DNA of 64,000 nt, taken from the NCBI GenBank assembly GCA_964607755.1, contig CAZSMC010000003.1:62001-126000 (forward strand). Direction: 5' to 3'. A program made the position numbers and the translations under genes. Below the pieces are notes generated by a model, which was not told where the DNA came from, searched no databases, and saw nothing but the letters and a program-made list of their open reading frames with translations. Each line of letters starts with the position of its first letter. Position 1 is the stretch's first letter. The stretch comes from CAZSMC01 sp964607755. GTDB taxonomy: Bacteria; Zhuqueibacterota; Zhuqueibacteria; Residuimicrobiales; Krinioviventaceae. This document shows positions 18,300 through 26,699 of the stretch, in pieces.

Positions 18300-20376
18300 T
18301 CGGTTAACTCCAGCGAATTTGGTAATTGGGAGAAATAGCTCGGTACTTTATGCGGAAATGTTGAAAACGAATAAATCCGCACCGGATATTGTGAGCCCTC
18401 GATTCGGGCTATTTCGCTGTAGTATTTTTCCATTTCTTCCTGAATAAAATTCCAGTAACGCGAAAGTTTGCGTTGGGTATAGCCGTCAAGAATGATGTAT
18501 TCTGGCCGGTTGGCTTGAAATTCGGTTTGGAAATCGTCGGTCTCCTTTTTTAAAAACTGGGTGGGATGAGAAACTCCCCGGTACGGATTCAATCCGCTCT
18601 CAAAAGTCCAGATCATGCCGCCGCTCAAGACATGGTCATCCGGGTCAGCGTGTTGGCGCAAAACATGATTGACCTTATAAACGGTTTCCGGAGTCCACAC
18701 CGCTTCATATCCGAATGTGATAACATGCCCCGAAAAAAATGCGGTGATCAAAAAGGCAAAGAAAAATGTCATCAATTGTACTCGAATCTTCAATTGTTCT
18801 TCAAACCAGCTTTTCTCTAACATTGCAAAAGATAGGTAATAAAAAGCGATAACACTGGCAATTCCTGTAAAGATCGCCTCAACATTTAGTATGGAAAATA
18901 AAAGATGAATGCCGGTCATTATTGCAGTACTGCCAGCAGTCAACAACAGTATACGTTTAACAGGGAGTGAAAAAACCGCGCCCATAAATCCGCATACCAC
19001 GAGAGCGGACAGGATCAAATAGCCACCGATGCCAAAATAAATGTGCCAGAAAATTCGTTGCCCTACAAATCCGCACGCAAAAGCCACAGCCGCGGCAAAC
19101 AAAATGAACATAAATTTTCTGATTGACCATTGGCGAGTTTTCTCAGCCAACCAAAAACCAGCCAGCAAAAAAAGCGGGGGTAGCATTTCGGTAAAATATT
19201 GTGTGTAAAAACTTTTATTCAAGGTTTGATAAAGGTATAATAAAAAGGCACACCCGAACCAGAAGAGTAGGAAAATGAAATACTCTTTTTTTTCAATAGA
19301 TTGTTTTTTTATAAAAACAAACGCAAAATAAGCAGCAATAATCACAAAAAAGGATAAAAAAATAGCTTGCCGCCAGGCAGTTATCGTATAGTCAATGTCC
19401 TGGCCCAGGATACGAAACCCCGACGAGTCAACAATACGGTATTGTTCCGGCACAGCTCCGAAAATATGNNNNNNNNNNNNNNNNNNNNNNNNNNNNNNNN
19501 NNNNNNNNNNNNNNNNNNNNNNNNNNNNNNNNNNNNNNNNNNNNNNNNNNNNNNNNNNNNNNNNNNNNGAAACCCCGACGAGTCAACAATACGGTATTGT
19601 TCCGGCACAGCTCCGAAAATATGCAAAAGTCGATTCCATACAAGGTAAAGCGGATTGAGTTGTGAAAACAGAAAATCCTGAACAGTCATCTCCGAATAGA
19701 GAATAAAAAAGATTAGCACTATAGCCAGATAACCAACAAAAAAGTAAAAGAGATGGCTGGACTTTTCTTTCCAATCAGAATTGGTTAAAATGATAAACAG
19801 AAAGATAGCGAGAGGCATGTACAAAGCGGGCTGACGTACATAAAATGCGCATGCTGAAAAAATTCCGGTGAGAACCATCCAGAACCATTGCCCTCTTTTA
19901 ACGGCAAGAGCTTTGAAAAAAACATAAACAGCCAGACAGCTCAAAAAGATAGTTAACGGTTCTGTTTTAACGGTCGCAGACCAGATTAAAGTCAACGGAA
20001 GAAAGAGACCGAGGGCAGCGGCGATGAATCCGGCACGCCATGAAAATAGCTTTTTGCCGATTAAAAATAAAAGTGCCCCGGACCCCAGTGTCGAGAACAT
20101 AGGCACAAGCCGGCCAATAGGAAATGAGATGCCAAAAGAATTCAGAAAAAAGGCAAGCACGGAAACATAGAGCGGTTGCCGGGAGCCGTAATCAACAACC
20201 GGTTTCAGGCCCTGCAGCAGAAACCGCCCATCCATGAGATGCGCGCCCTCATCCGGATTAATCCAGCGGTGATGGATCAGAATCAACCGGATAATGAGCG
20301 CAAGGAGAAAGAGTCCGGCAGTTGCAGCATAACGGATTGTTTTATTTGAGAGGGTCAATTGTTTATGGAGTGACAT
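18296..20376 (-). CDS. GT39-like membrane glycosyltransferase, interrupted by a false assembly gap
   Basis: The N-terminal part (right of the gap) has a first-loop WINPDEGAHLMDGRF motif, the GT39 acidic pair, and membrane helices ending at HIFGAVPEQYRIVDSSGF. The C-terminal part (left of the gap) begins with PEQYRIVDSSGFRILGQD. The shared residues come from a 55-base overlap on both sides of 100 Ns. Removing one copy and the Ns leaves 1926 nt from the ATG at 20376, exactly 642 codons, so the gene is intact and encodes about 641 aa. A TTG at 20385 is an alternative start. It overlaps the upstream GT2 gene slightly and the downstream flippase by 4 nt. It is probably supplied with lipid-linked sugar by that GT2 enzyme. 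Confidence 0.85.
19414..19623. repeat. 55-base identical flanks around a scaffold gap (assembly overlap)
   Basis: The bases at 19414-19468 and 19569-19623 are identical over 55 nt and lie directly at the two edges of the run of Ns. They encode the same residues of one gene in the same frame. This is the signature of two contigs sharing an end k-mer that were scaffolded without being merged, not a biological repeat. Confidence 0.93.
19469..19568. other. Run of 100 N (scaffold gap)
   Basis: Exactly 100 undetermined bases, the conventional filler length. Because the flanks overlap, no sequence is missing here; the real distance is negative (minus 55). Coordinates to the right are inflated by 155 nt relative to the true chromosome. 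Confidence 0.97.
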
Positions 20377-21151
20377 TCTGTTCAATGCTTTCCCGGCTTT
20401 TGAGTTGCTGATTCAGCTTGTAGATTCGATGCCTGTAAAGTCCCCATTTATTGAGCACAAACAAAACGGACGTTTTTAATACACCTAATCCATATTTCAT
20501 GCTCCTGCTGAAATTAATGGAAGATGCATCCGGAAAATATTTTGTCGGGCACGAAATTTCGCCAATTCTGTATCCAAAATGTATAGCCTGGGCAATAATT
20601 TCATTATCAAAGATAAAATCATCCGAGCATTGGTCCAGCGGCAAGTTGGTCAGCAATTTGTTAGAAAAGGCGCGATATCCGGTATGGTATTCGGAGATTT
20701 TTTGACGGAGCATGATATTCTCAAATGCGGTTAAGAACCTGTTGGAAATATATTTATACACCGGCATTCCGCCTCTCAACGCGCCGCCTGAGATAATCCG
20801 TGATCCGAGAACCATATCATATTGTCCGATAGCGATGAGCGAGGCCATGGCGCCAATTAATTTTGGCGTATATTGGTAATCTGGGTGGAGCATAATAACC
20901 ACATCAGGATCTCGTTTCAAAGCTTCTTTATAACACGTCTTTTGGTTGCCACCGTATCCGAGATTTTTTTTATGAATAAACGTCGTAATTCCCAATTCCT
21001 CTGCCACTCTGGTGGTGCTGTCGGCACTGGCGTCATCGACCATCAACACGTCATCAACAATATCAAAAGGGATTTCCTCATACGTCATCTTTAACGTTGA
21101 TTCCGCATTATAGGCTGGCAGTACAACGATTACTTTTTTTTCGTGTATCAC
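20363..21151 (-). CDS. GT2 family glycosyltransferase (polyprenyl-phosphate sugar synthase-like)
   Basis: 262 aa from a GTG at 21151, preceded by an AAGGA ribosome-binding site about 8 nt upstream. GT-A motifs are visible: VIVVLPAYNAESTLKM, MVDDASADSTTRVA and MLHPDYQYTPKLIGAM, the last replacing the DXD with the HPDYQY form common in a DPM-like GT2 subgroup. The C-terminal region has one hydrophobic stretch (YGLGVLKTSVLFVLNKW). It overlaps the downstream GT39 gene, so it probably makes that enzyme's lipid-linked donor. Sugar identity is not predictable. Confidence 0.85.
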   Translation of the reverse strand: MIHEKKVIVVLPAYNAESTLKMTYEEIPFDIVDDVLMVDDASADSTTRVAEELGITTFIHKKNLGYGGNQKTCYKEALKRDPDVVIMLHPDYQYTPKLIGAMASLIAIGQYDMVLGSRIISGGALRGGMPVYKYISNRFLTAFENIMLRQKISEYHTGYRAFSNKLLTNLPLDQCSDDFIFDNEIIAQAIHFGYRIGEISCPTKYFPDASSINFSRSMKYGLGVLKTSVLFVLNKWGLYRHRIYKLNQQLKSRESIEQNVTP

Positions 21152-21220
21152 GCGTTCGTCCTTTTTCCAATCAAAATTAAAACAACCTGAAAATTGTCCC
21201 GCCTTGTTGAAATATTTAGA

Positions 21221-22444
21221 TCACTTTAAAACAGGTTCTTTCTCATAAATCAGCCAGTTATTGTATTTGTGCATGTTTTTTTCAATATCATAAACTTCGG
21301 GATGTTCGCTTTTAACCTCGTCAATGATTTGGATCAGCTCCTCGTAAGTATAGGCTTTTATGCCGCATTTCTGAACTTTGACCGCATTCATCAGCCTGTT
21401 CAACATTCCACTCGGATAACGTGATGAAATCGTCATTTCCGGATAACTTCCGTATTGACATCCTTTGCATTGGCTGGTTACTTTGCGAGTTTCTTTTCTA
21501 AATTCTTTTGATTTAAAAATGCCGGGAAAATCCGGATCGATGACAGAAACTTGATTTTCTTTCAATTGTTTGTCAGCACAAATGGCAAAATCGCCATTAG
21601 GCCGGATGGCAAAATAAAGATTCGGGCTATCGCAAACACCTTTGTATCTCCAGGTCGGTTGTCCTGTTTTCATGAATTCTAGTGAACTTTCGAGATATTT
21701 TTTTGAATCAAACAGATTGTAATCCTGTTTTCTCATTTTGTGTAATGATGAAAATACATTTTCTAGTTCATTAAAATCTTTTTCATCGACAAGAAACTCC
21801 GAGTCACTGCTTCGATAAGCCATGGTTTCATCGGGCTGGCGTATGTGAACCGGAACAAGAGACAAGTGCCAGCCAATGCGTGTTGCTAACTTGAGAATAA
21901 CCGGAATTTCAGCATAATTAAAAGCGGATAAAACCGTGCCAAAGCAAGTGAACGCATCTTTTTTAGGAAACAATTGCGAAACATGAGCAATGGTTTTGAT
22001 TGCATTATCCCAGGAACCCCGTGCCCGGTTAATGTAATCCTGCTTTCTTGGGTCCAGCGTATCGAGAGAAATATTGATATCCTTTGCTCCGGCTTTGACG
22101 CACTTTTCGAGCATTTCCGGAGTCGCCACCCGCATACCGGCTGTCTGAAGTCTGACATCGAGTCCTCTGTCAACGAATATTTTGACAATCTGGGGATAAT
22201 CTTTTCGTAAAAACGGTTCACCGCCCATCAGCACGACCACGCCTGCGCCAATTTCAACAAGATTGTCGGCGATTTTTTCAATTTCATCCAAAGTGACATC
22301 ACGTATTTTTTTATTCGCATTCACAATACCGCAATGACGGCAGCGCAAATTGCATTTTCCGGTCACATAAAATTGGATATAAAATGGACTATTTTTTGTA
22401 ATGACAGCTTTCAAAAGGGACATCTTTGTATGGAAACTAAACAT
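21221..22444 (-). CDS. Radical SAM protein with SPASM domain
   Basis: About 407 aa from the ATG at 22444, chosen because AAAGGAG lies about 7 nt upstream; a longer frame reaches 22474. The radical SAM [4Fe-4S] motif CX3CX2C is present as CNLRCRHCG, followed by GGEPFLR (SAM-binding GGE) and a strand with ISLDTLD. The C-terminal SPASM region has further cysteines (CDSPN, FAICAD, QCKGCQYG) for auxiliary clusters. It overlaps the methyltransferase gene by 8 nt inside the glycan cluster. Family members modify peptides, sugars or act in cofactor pathways; no precursor peptide is evident nearby, so modification of a sugar or lipid intermediate is the better inference. Confidence 0.85.
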   Translation of the reverse strand: MFSFHTKMSLLKAVITKNSPFYIQFYVTGKCNLRCRHCGIVNANKKIRDVTLDEIEKIADNLVEIGAGVVVLMGGEPFLRKDYPQIVKIFVDRGLDVRLQTAGMRVATPEMLEKCVKAGAKDINISLDTLDPRKQDYINRARGSWDNAIKTIAHVSQLFPKKDAFTCFGTVLSAFNYAEIPVILKLATRIGWHLSLVPVHIRQPDETMAYRSSDSEFLVDEKDFNELENVFSSLHKMRKQDYNLFDSKKYLESSLEFMKTGQPTWRYKGVCDSPNLYFAIRPNGDFAICADKQLKENQVSVIDPDFPGIFKSKEFRKETRKVTSQCKGCQYGSYPEMTISSRYPSGMLNRLMNAVKVQKCGIKAYTYEELIQIIDEVKSEHPEVYDIEKNMHKYNNWLIYEKEPVLK

Positions 22445-23180
22445 TTTTAACTCTCCTTTTTCTACAGACGCCAATTAGAGTTGCTCCGATGGGAAAATCG
22501 ATATAATTCAGAAAATCTTTTTCCATAGTCAGAATTTTTGTTAAAATTGAATTCAACCAGGGAGTCGTTTCTGAGAAATCTCCGTTCTCTGTATCAGTAG
22601 GGAATATTTTTCTTTTAATCCAGAGTGGTGCAAAAAATAACGGTTGAATATAGCTGAGTTTTTCAACAACAAATCCGGATTCTTCCAGTTTATTTTTTAA
22701 TTCTTTTCTTGTGTATCTTCTTTTATGGCCATACAACGTATCATGCGTACCGAACAAGCAATTAAACGCGGGTACGCTGATCTCCATATAACCATCTTCT
22801 TTTAAGATCCTATTGATTTCCTGGAGTGCGCCAAGATCATCATCCAAATGTTCTAACACATCAATAAAGAAAATTACATTAAAAAAATGATCAGGAAACG
22901 GAATACTATTCGCTTCACCTTCTTGTGTAATAATTGTCGGATCTTTTTCCTTTAAATAATTCAAAATATCAGGATTTATATCGAGAGCATATCGTTGCGG
23001 TGTTAAAGGTTTCAATCGATCGAGAAACGCGCCTCCGGCACTGCCTATATCGAGTATTTTTTGAGAATCACCAAAATCGACATATTTTTGTATTAATGCA
23101 ACAAGCACATTATATTTGCTCACCAGCCACCAATGTTTTTGAGCAAGCGAATCATATTCTTTTAACTGGTTAAGATTCAC
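22437..23180 (-). CDS. Class I SAM-dependent methyltransferase
   Basis: A 247-aa soluble protein. Motif I is KILDIGSAGGAFLDRL (about residues 40-55); the acidic strand-2 end is YALDINPDI; motif IV is VIFFIDVLEHLDDD. These mark a Methyltransf_11/23-type Rossmann enzyme. The C-terminal half has amphipathic and hydrophobic segments (YIQPLFFAPLWIKRKIF) that may approach the membrane and a lipid-linked substrate. It lies directly after the GT2 gene (adjacent stop and start) and before the radical SAM gene (8-nt overlap), so the three are probably a functional set. Confidence 0.8.
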   Translation of the reverse strand: MNLNQLKEYDSLAQKHWWLVSKYNVLVALIQKYVDFGDSQKILDIGSAGGAFLDRLKPLTPQRYALDINPDILNYLKEKDPTIITQEGEANSIPFPDHFFNVIFFIDVLEHLDDDLGALQEINRILKEDGYMEISVPAFNCLFGTHDTLYGHKRRYTRKELKNKLEESGFVVEKLSYIQPLFFAPLWIKRKIFPTDTENGDFSETTPWLNSILTKILTMEKDFLNYIDFPIGATLIGVCRKRRVKNV

Positions 23181-24110
23181 TTATTCGATCCCTTCATCGA
23201 TAATGTACTGGGGTTTGCTTCTCTGGTCTTCGAATATATTTCCGATATACTCACCAATGACACCCAACAACAGAATCTGCAAACCGCCTAAAAAAGTAAC
23301 AGCCACAATTAGAGAAGTATAACCCGGGTAGGGAAGACCGAAAAATAGTTTTCTGATGATATTAAACAGGCCATAAACTATACCGCTTAATGAAATAATT
23401 GCCCCGATAACCGTTGCTATTCTTAATGGAACTTTAGAAAACGAGGTTATCCCTTGTATGGCAAGAATGAAAAGTTTTTTATACGAATATTTGCTTTCGC
23501 CTATTGTACGGCCGGGTCGATTATACTCGATGCCCAGTTGTTTGCCGCCATACCAGCTTCTCAATCCTCTGATATAAGGAAATTGTTCTTTTTGCAGAGT
23601 GATAAACTCAACCACTTTTCGTTTCATAACCGAAAAATCACCGGAATCCAGTGGCATATCAAAAGACACGATTCTGTTTATTATTCGATAATAGATTAGA
23701 TAAGCCAGTTTTTTAACAAGACCGGAATCCCGTTTTTTCCGTACGGCATAAACCACGTCATAGCCGTCGATACATTTTTCGAACATTTCTTTTAATAATT
23801 CTGGAGGGTCCTGGCCATCACCATCCATAATGCCCACTATTGCACCTTTCGAAGCTCTCAAGCCGGCCATTATGGCAGGCTGGTGGCCGAAATTTCTGGA
23901 AAAGCGCACTCCCCGCACTCTATTATTTGATTGGTTCTTTTGTTTGATAATTTTCCAGGTGTTGTCACTGCTTCCATCGTCTACAAACAGCAGTTCATAT
24001 TGATTCAAATATTCGAGAGTTTTTTCGAGTTGATCTATGAATTGAAGCAGACCTTTTTCTTCATTAAACACAGGTATAACAACTGATAACTTTGGATTTT
24101 CTCTGTCCAT
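23181..24110 (-). CDS. GT2 polyprenyl-phosphate glycosyltransferase with two C-terminal TM helices (GtrB/ArnC-like)
   Basis: A 309-aa protein. N-terminal GT-A motifs: LSVVIPVFNEEKGLLQFI, FVDDGSSDNTW and the DXD region GIMDGDGQDPPEL. Two membrane helices occupy about residues 230-255 and 265-292, and the protein ends with EDQRSKPQYIIDE, the usual tail of GtrB/DPM-like enzymes. These synthesise undecaprenyl-phosphate-linked sugars for GT-C transferases. It is the first gene of the continuous minus-strand glycan cluster, with 141 nt between it and the S41 protease gene, so the operon promoter may lie at about 24111-24250, though I cannot define it. Confidence 0.88.
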   Translation of the reverse strand: MDRENPKLSVVIPVFNEEKGLLQFIDQLEKTLEYLNQYELLFVDDGSSDNTWKIIKQKNQSNNRVRGVRFSRNFGHQPAIMAGLRASKGAIVGIMDGDGQDPPELLKEMFEKCIDGYDVVYAVRKKRDSGLVKKLAYLIYYRIINRIVSFDMPLDSGDFSVMKRKVVEFITLQKEQFPYIRGLRSWYGGKQLGIEYNRPGRTIGESKYSYKKLFILAIQGITSFSKVPLRIATVIGAIISLSGIVYGLFNIIRKLFFGLPYPGYTSLIVAVTFLGGLQILLLGVIGEYIGNIFEDQRSKPQYIIDEGIE

Positions 24111-24251
24111 ATTTTTAAGATTCTCTTCCGCAGATTCTCAAGCAGGATGCATTTGATAATTTTTTGATTGTTTTGCCGTTGCATGTCATATCAATAAAAT
24201 ATGGAATACGGGTCAAAGCAAAAATGACAAAAAGCGGCACATTAGCGGACA

Positions 24252-25802
24252 TTAAAGATTCAAAAGTTCACGGGCTTTGGGGAAATAATCATAGCTCATG
24301 GTAATGTGTTCATCGTGTTCGATCCGAACTCGCTGGCGTCCCTCTTCCCCCCATATTCGCGCTGCAATTTCTTGCTTGAGGGCATTCCGGATTTCCGTTT
24401 GGTTCTCATAAAACTCGTATCGGTCAATTTTTAAACCAGAATTGAAGAGAAATCGATGAAAATTCAACAACATTTCGTCAGAGATCTCAAACTCTGTGGC
24501 GAATTTTTGTAAATCATCCAGCATTTCTTCTTCGAATAAAGAATTGACGTAATTATCCGCAAATTGATAAAAATAGTTTTCTTCGGCAAAGTACAACCGT
24601 TTAAATATTTCAGACATTTTTTGTTTATCAGATTTGAACTGTACATCAGGTTTAATACCGCCGCCGCCTTCAATGGTCCGTCTACCCGGAGTGGTGTATT
24701 TTTTTTGAGAATCATTCTGTCCGTCTGGCGATAATGGATTTCGCTGTATTAACCGGCCTAATGGAGTATAATAACGAGCTGTCGTCAATAAAAGGGCAGA
24801 GCCGTCAGGGAACTTGTATTCGGTTTGCACCAATGCTTTACCAAATGTTCGCCTGCCAACGATCAAGCCGCGATCCCAATCCTGGATTGCCCCGGCAAGG
24901 ATTTCAGCGCCGCTTGCCGATGCTTGATTGACAAAAACGATAATCGGAAGAGCTGGCAATGTAACTTTTGACGTGGCTGTATATTGCTTAGAGGCCTGGT
25001 GATTTCGGCCCTTGGTGAAAACGATTATCTTTTCGCCCTCGATGAAACGGTCAGCGACATTCACAGCCGCTTCTAGGTCGCCGCCACTGTTATTTCGCAG
25101 GTCTAAAATAAGCCTTTTCATTCCCTTACCGTTGAGTTCGGCAAAGGCGATATCCAGTTCGGTGGGGGTTGAATCTGTAAATGTTGAAATTTTAATATAT
25201 CCGGTATGTTGATCCAGCATAAAAGACGCAGGTATGCTTTGCAGCATTAATTTCCGTCGCGGCAGCTCAAAAGAGAGAGTATCATTCTTCACCGGACGAA
25301 GTACAGACATGTTGACAGGGCCATTAAAGTCGTCACTCAGGAGAAGATGAATATCGCCTGCGTTGAGATTTTTTACAGAATTGTTTTGAATTTTTAGAAT
25401 ACGATCACCAAGACACAGGCCAGCTATTTCTGCCGGGCCACCGTCAACGAGTGAGGTGATAACCGGCTTGTTCGAAATCATCGTGTATTTCAGTCCAATG
25501 CCGTAAAAGCCGTTATACTTGACAGCGTAATCAGTGTAGCTATCTGGCGGCAGATATCGCGAATATGGATCCAATCCGGACAACATACCATCGATAGCAT
25601 TGTTAAGCAGTTTATCCGGGTCAGTGTCTCGGACATAAAAACGTTCAATTTTATCCAGGATCATGGTTAACAGCGCCCAGCGGTTATAGGACTCTTGAGC
25701 CGCACGCGCGATCTTGCGGGGGCCAATGATAAAAATAACGCCAACCATGACGAGAAGAAGCAGGACTGCAAATGTTTTATGCTTTTTTATAAATTGTATC
25801 AT
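24252..25802 (-). CDS. S41 family C-terminal processing peptidase (CtpA-like)
   Basis: A 516-aa protein with an N-terminal signal anchor (about residues 10-28). Order: helical segment with LDPYSRYL, a PDZ domain (about 95-175, GIGLKY to VLRP), then the S41 core. The catalytic pair is Ser297 in QASASGAE and Lys322 in TFGKALVQ, 25 residues apart as in characterised CtpB/CtpA enzymes. LDLRNNSGG is the conserved strand-turn. A C-terminal helical extension follows. It should process or degrade proteins in the periplasm. A second S41 gene with the same architecture lies at 49716-51428. It stands alone between the glycan cluster and the tRNA genes. Confidence 0.9.
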   Translation of the reverse strand: MIQFIKKHKTFAVLLLLVMVGVIFIIGPRKIARAAQESYNRWALLTMILDKIERFYVRDTDPDKLLNNAIDGMLSGLDPYSRYLPPDSYTDYAVKYNGFYGIGLKYTMISNKPVITSLVDGGPAEIAGLCLGDRILKIQNNSVKNLNAGDIHLLLSDDFNGPVNMSVLRPVKNDTLSFELPRRKLMLQSIPASFMLDQHTGYIKISTFTDSTPTELDIAFAELNGKGMKRLILDLRNNSGGDLEAAVNVADRFIEGEKIIVFTKGRNHQASKQYTATSKVTLPALPIIVFVNQASASGAEILAGAIQDWDRGLIVGRRTFGKALVQTEYKFPDGSALLLTTARYYTPLGRLIQRNPLSPDGQNDSQKKYTTPGRRTIEGGGGIKPDVQFKSDKQKMSEIFKRLYFAEENYFYQFADNYVNSLFEEEMLDDLQKFATEFEISDEMLLNFHRFLFNSGLKIDRYEFYENQTEIRNALKQEIAARIWGEEGRQRVRIEHDEHITMSYDYFPKARELLNL

Positions 25803-25962
25803 ATTTAAAAATTGTTTTTTGCACTAGAGTTAGGAAATAATGTTAATGATTCAAGCGGTAAATTTCAACGATAATATTTTGTGATGACTAAAAAGTTTTT
25901 AAACTTTGAGTTATATTACTCATTATGGAATAATTTGCGAAAATATTTTAAATAAATTTTTA

Positions 25963-25991
25963 TTGCGTCTTTAAAATAAATTTAATAACTT
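25963..25991 (+). promoter_or_regulatory. Candidate promoter for the tRNA-Lys pair
   Basis: TTGCGT (25963-25968), a 17-nt spacer and TAACTT (25986-25991) resemble a housekeeping -35/-10 pair. The first tRNA begins 10 nt after the -10 box, consistent with transcription starting just before it. The surrounding DNA is AT-rich, so a chance match is possible. Confidence 0.35.
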
Positions 25992-26001
25992 TATCGTCTT
26001 T

Positions 26002-26075
26002 GAGGGTGTAGCTCAGCTAGGTAGAGCAGCGGCCTTTTAAGCCGTCGGTCGTGGGTTCGATTCCCGCCACCCTCA
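26002..26075 (+). tRNA. tRNA-Lys (anticodon TTT)
   Basis: A complete cloverleaf: 7-bp acceptor stem GAGGGTG/CACCCTC, D arm GCTC/GAGC, anticodon stem GCGGC/GCCGT with loop CTTTTAA (anticodon TTT), T arm GTGGG/CCCGC with loop TTCGATT, and discriminator A. The CCA end is not encoded. It reads AAA/AAG lysine codons. A second lysine tRNA follows after 51 nt. Confidence 0.95.
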
Positions 26076-26126
26076 CAATTATAGGCTGCGAGGCCTTTTT
26101 TATTTTAAATACACCCTATAACCATT

Positions 26127-26200
<74 letters not shown>

Positions 26201-26605
26201 CGAGATTTTTGCACTCCTGAATCACATCACCTGAAAGCGCTTTTTTAATGCTTTGCGTATTCTTTGCATTTTTATGGGATATCAAAAGTTTTTGCCAACC
26301 TCACGATCTGCTATTGGTCACAACAAACAACACACTGAAACTTGAATCCACTGTGGCTATTACCTCTTCTTTGTTCGATATAGAACAAAAAGGGAAATCG
26401 ACTCGATTAAACATTGTTTTTGTTAAATTTGAAGAAGAAATTGATACGAACGTAACCTGTCAGGTGAAGCCGGGATGGCTCTGCTTTTAATAAAAATAGT
26501 AAAACTATTACGTATGGTGTGGATTCTAAGTGGCAAAAAACTGGTAGAAGATAATGCTTATCACAAGGTATCTACCAAATTCATTACCCTTTAAAAAACT
26601 GAAAA
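26201..26605. other. Intergenic stretch without a supported gene
   Basis: About 400 nt between the second tRNA and the convergent terminator. An 80-codon plus-strand frame (26248-26490) has no ribosome-binding site, no recognisable domain and unremarkable composition, so I do not call it. A short T-rich stretch after the self-complementary AAAGCGCTTT near 26237 could end the tRNA transcript. Confidence 0.5.
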
Positions 26606-26645
26606 AACCATAAAAGCGGGTGCAATGTCGTCCGCTTTTATGGTT
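26606..26645 (-). terminator. Strong hairpin downstream of the GH10 gene
   Basis: A perfect 14-bp stem (26606-26619 with 26632-26645) around a 12-nt loop. Read on the minus strand it is followed by a T-rich tract (TTTTTC then TTTTTT), so it fits an intrinsic terminator for the xylanase transcript. Read on the plus strand it is followed by a weaker T-rich stretch and might also stop readthrough from the tRNAs. Confidence 0.7.
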
Positions 26646-26657
26646 ATATTTTATTAA

Positions 26658-26690
26658 ATTTGTAGCACACCTGAAAGGTGTACTACAAAT
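26658..26690 (-). repeat. Palindromic repeat copy A (downstream of GH10 gene)
   Basis: A 15-position hairpin with 14 Watson-Crick pairs and a 3-nt loop, beginning 10 nt after the xylanase stop codon. On the minus strand its core reads GTAGTACACCT, TTC, AGGTGTGCTAC. The same element, differing at one loop base, lies 14 nt after the stop codon of another T9SS-cargo gene at 58510-58534, in the same orientation relative to the gene. Confidence 0.8.
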
Positions 26691-26699
26691 GTGTTGGTC

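Noticed and set aside
19414..19623. A true direct repeat or mobile-element insertion in the GT39 gene
   Set aside because: Both copies sit exactly at the edges of 100 Ns and merging them restores the reading frame, which fits an assembly artefact.
26248..26490. 80-codon plus-strand frame after the tRNA genes
   Set aside because: No ribosome-binding site, no domain, odd composition, and it ends within a featureless intergenic region.
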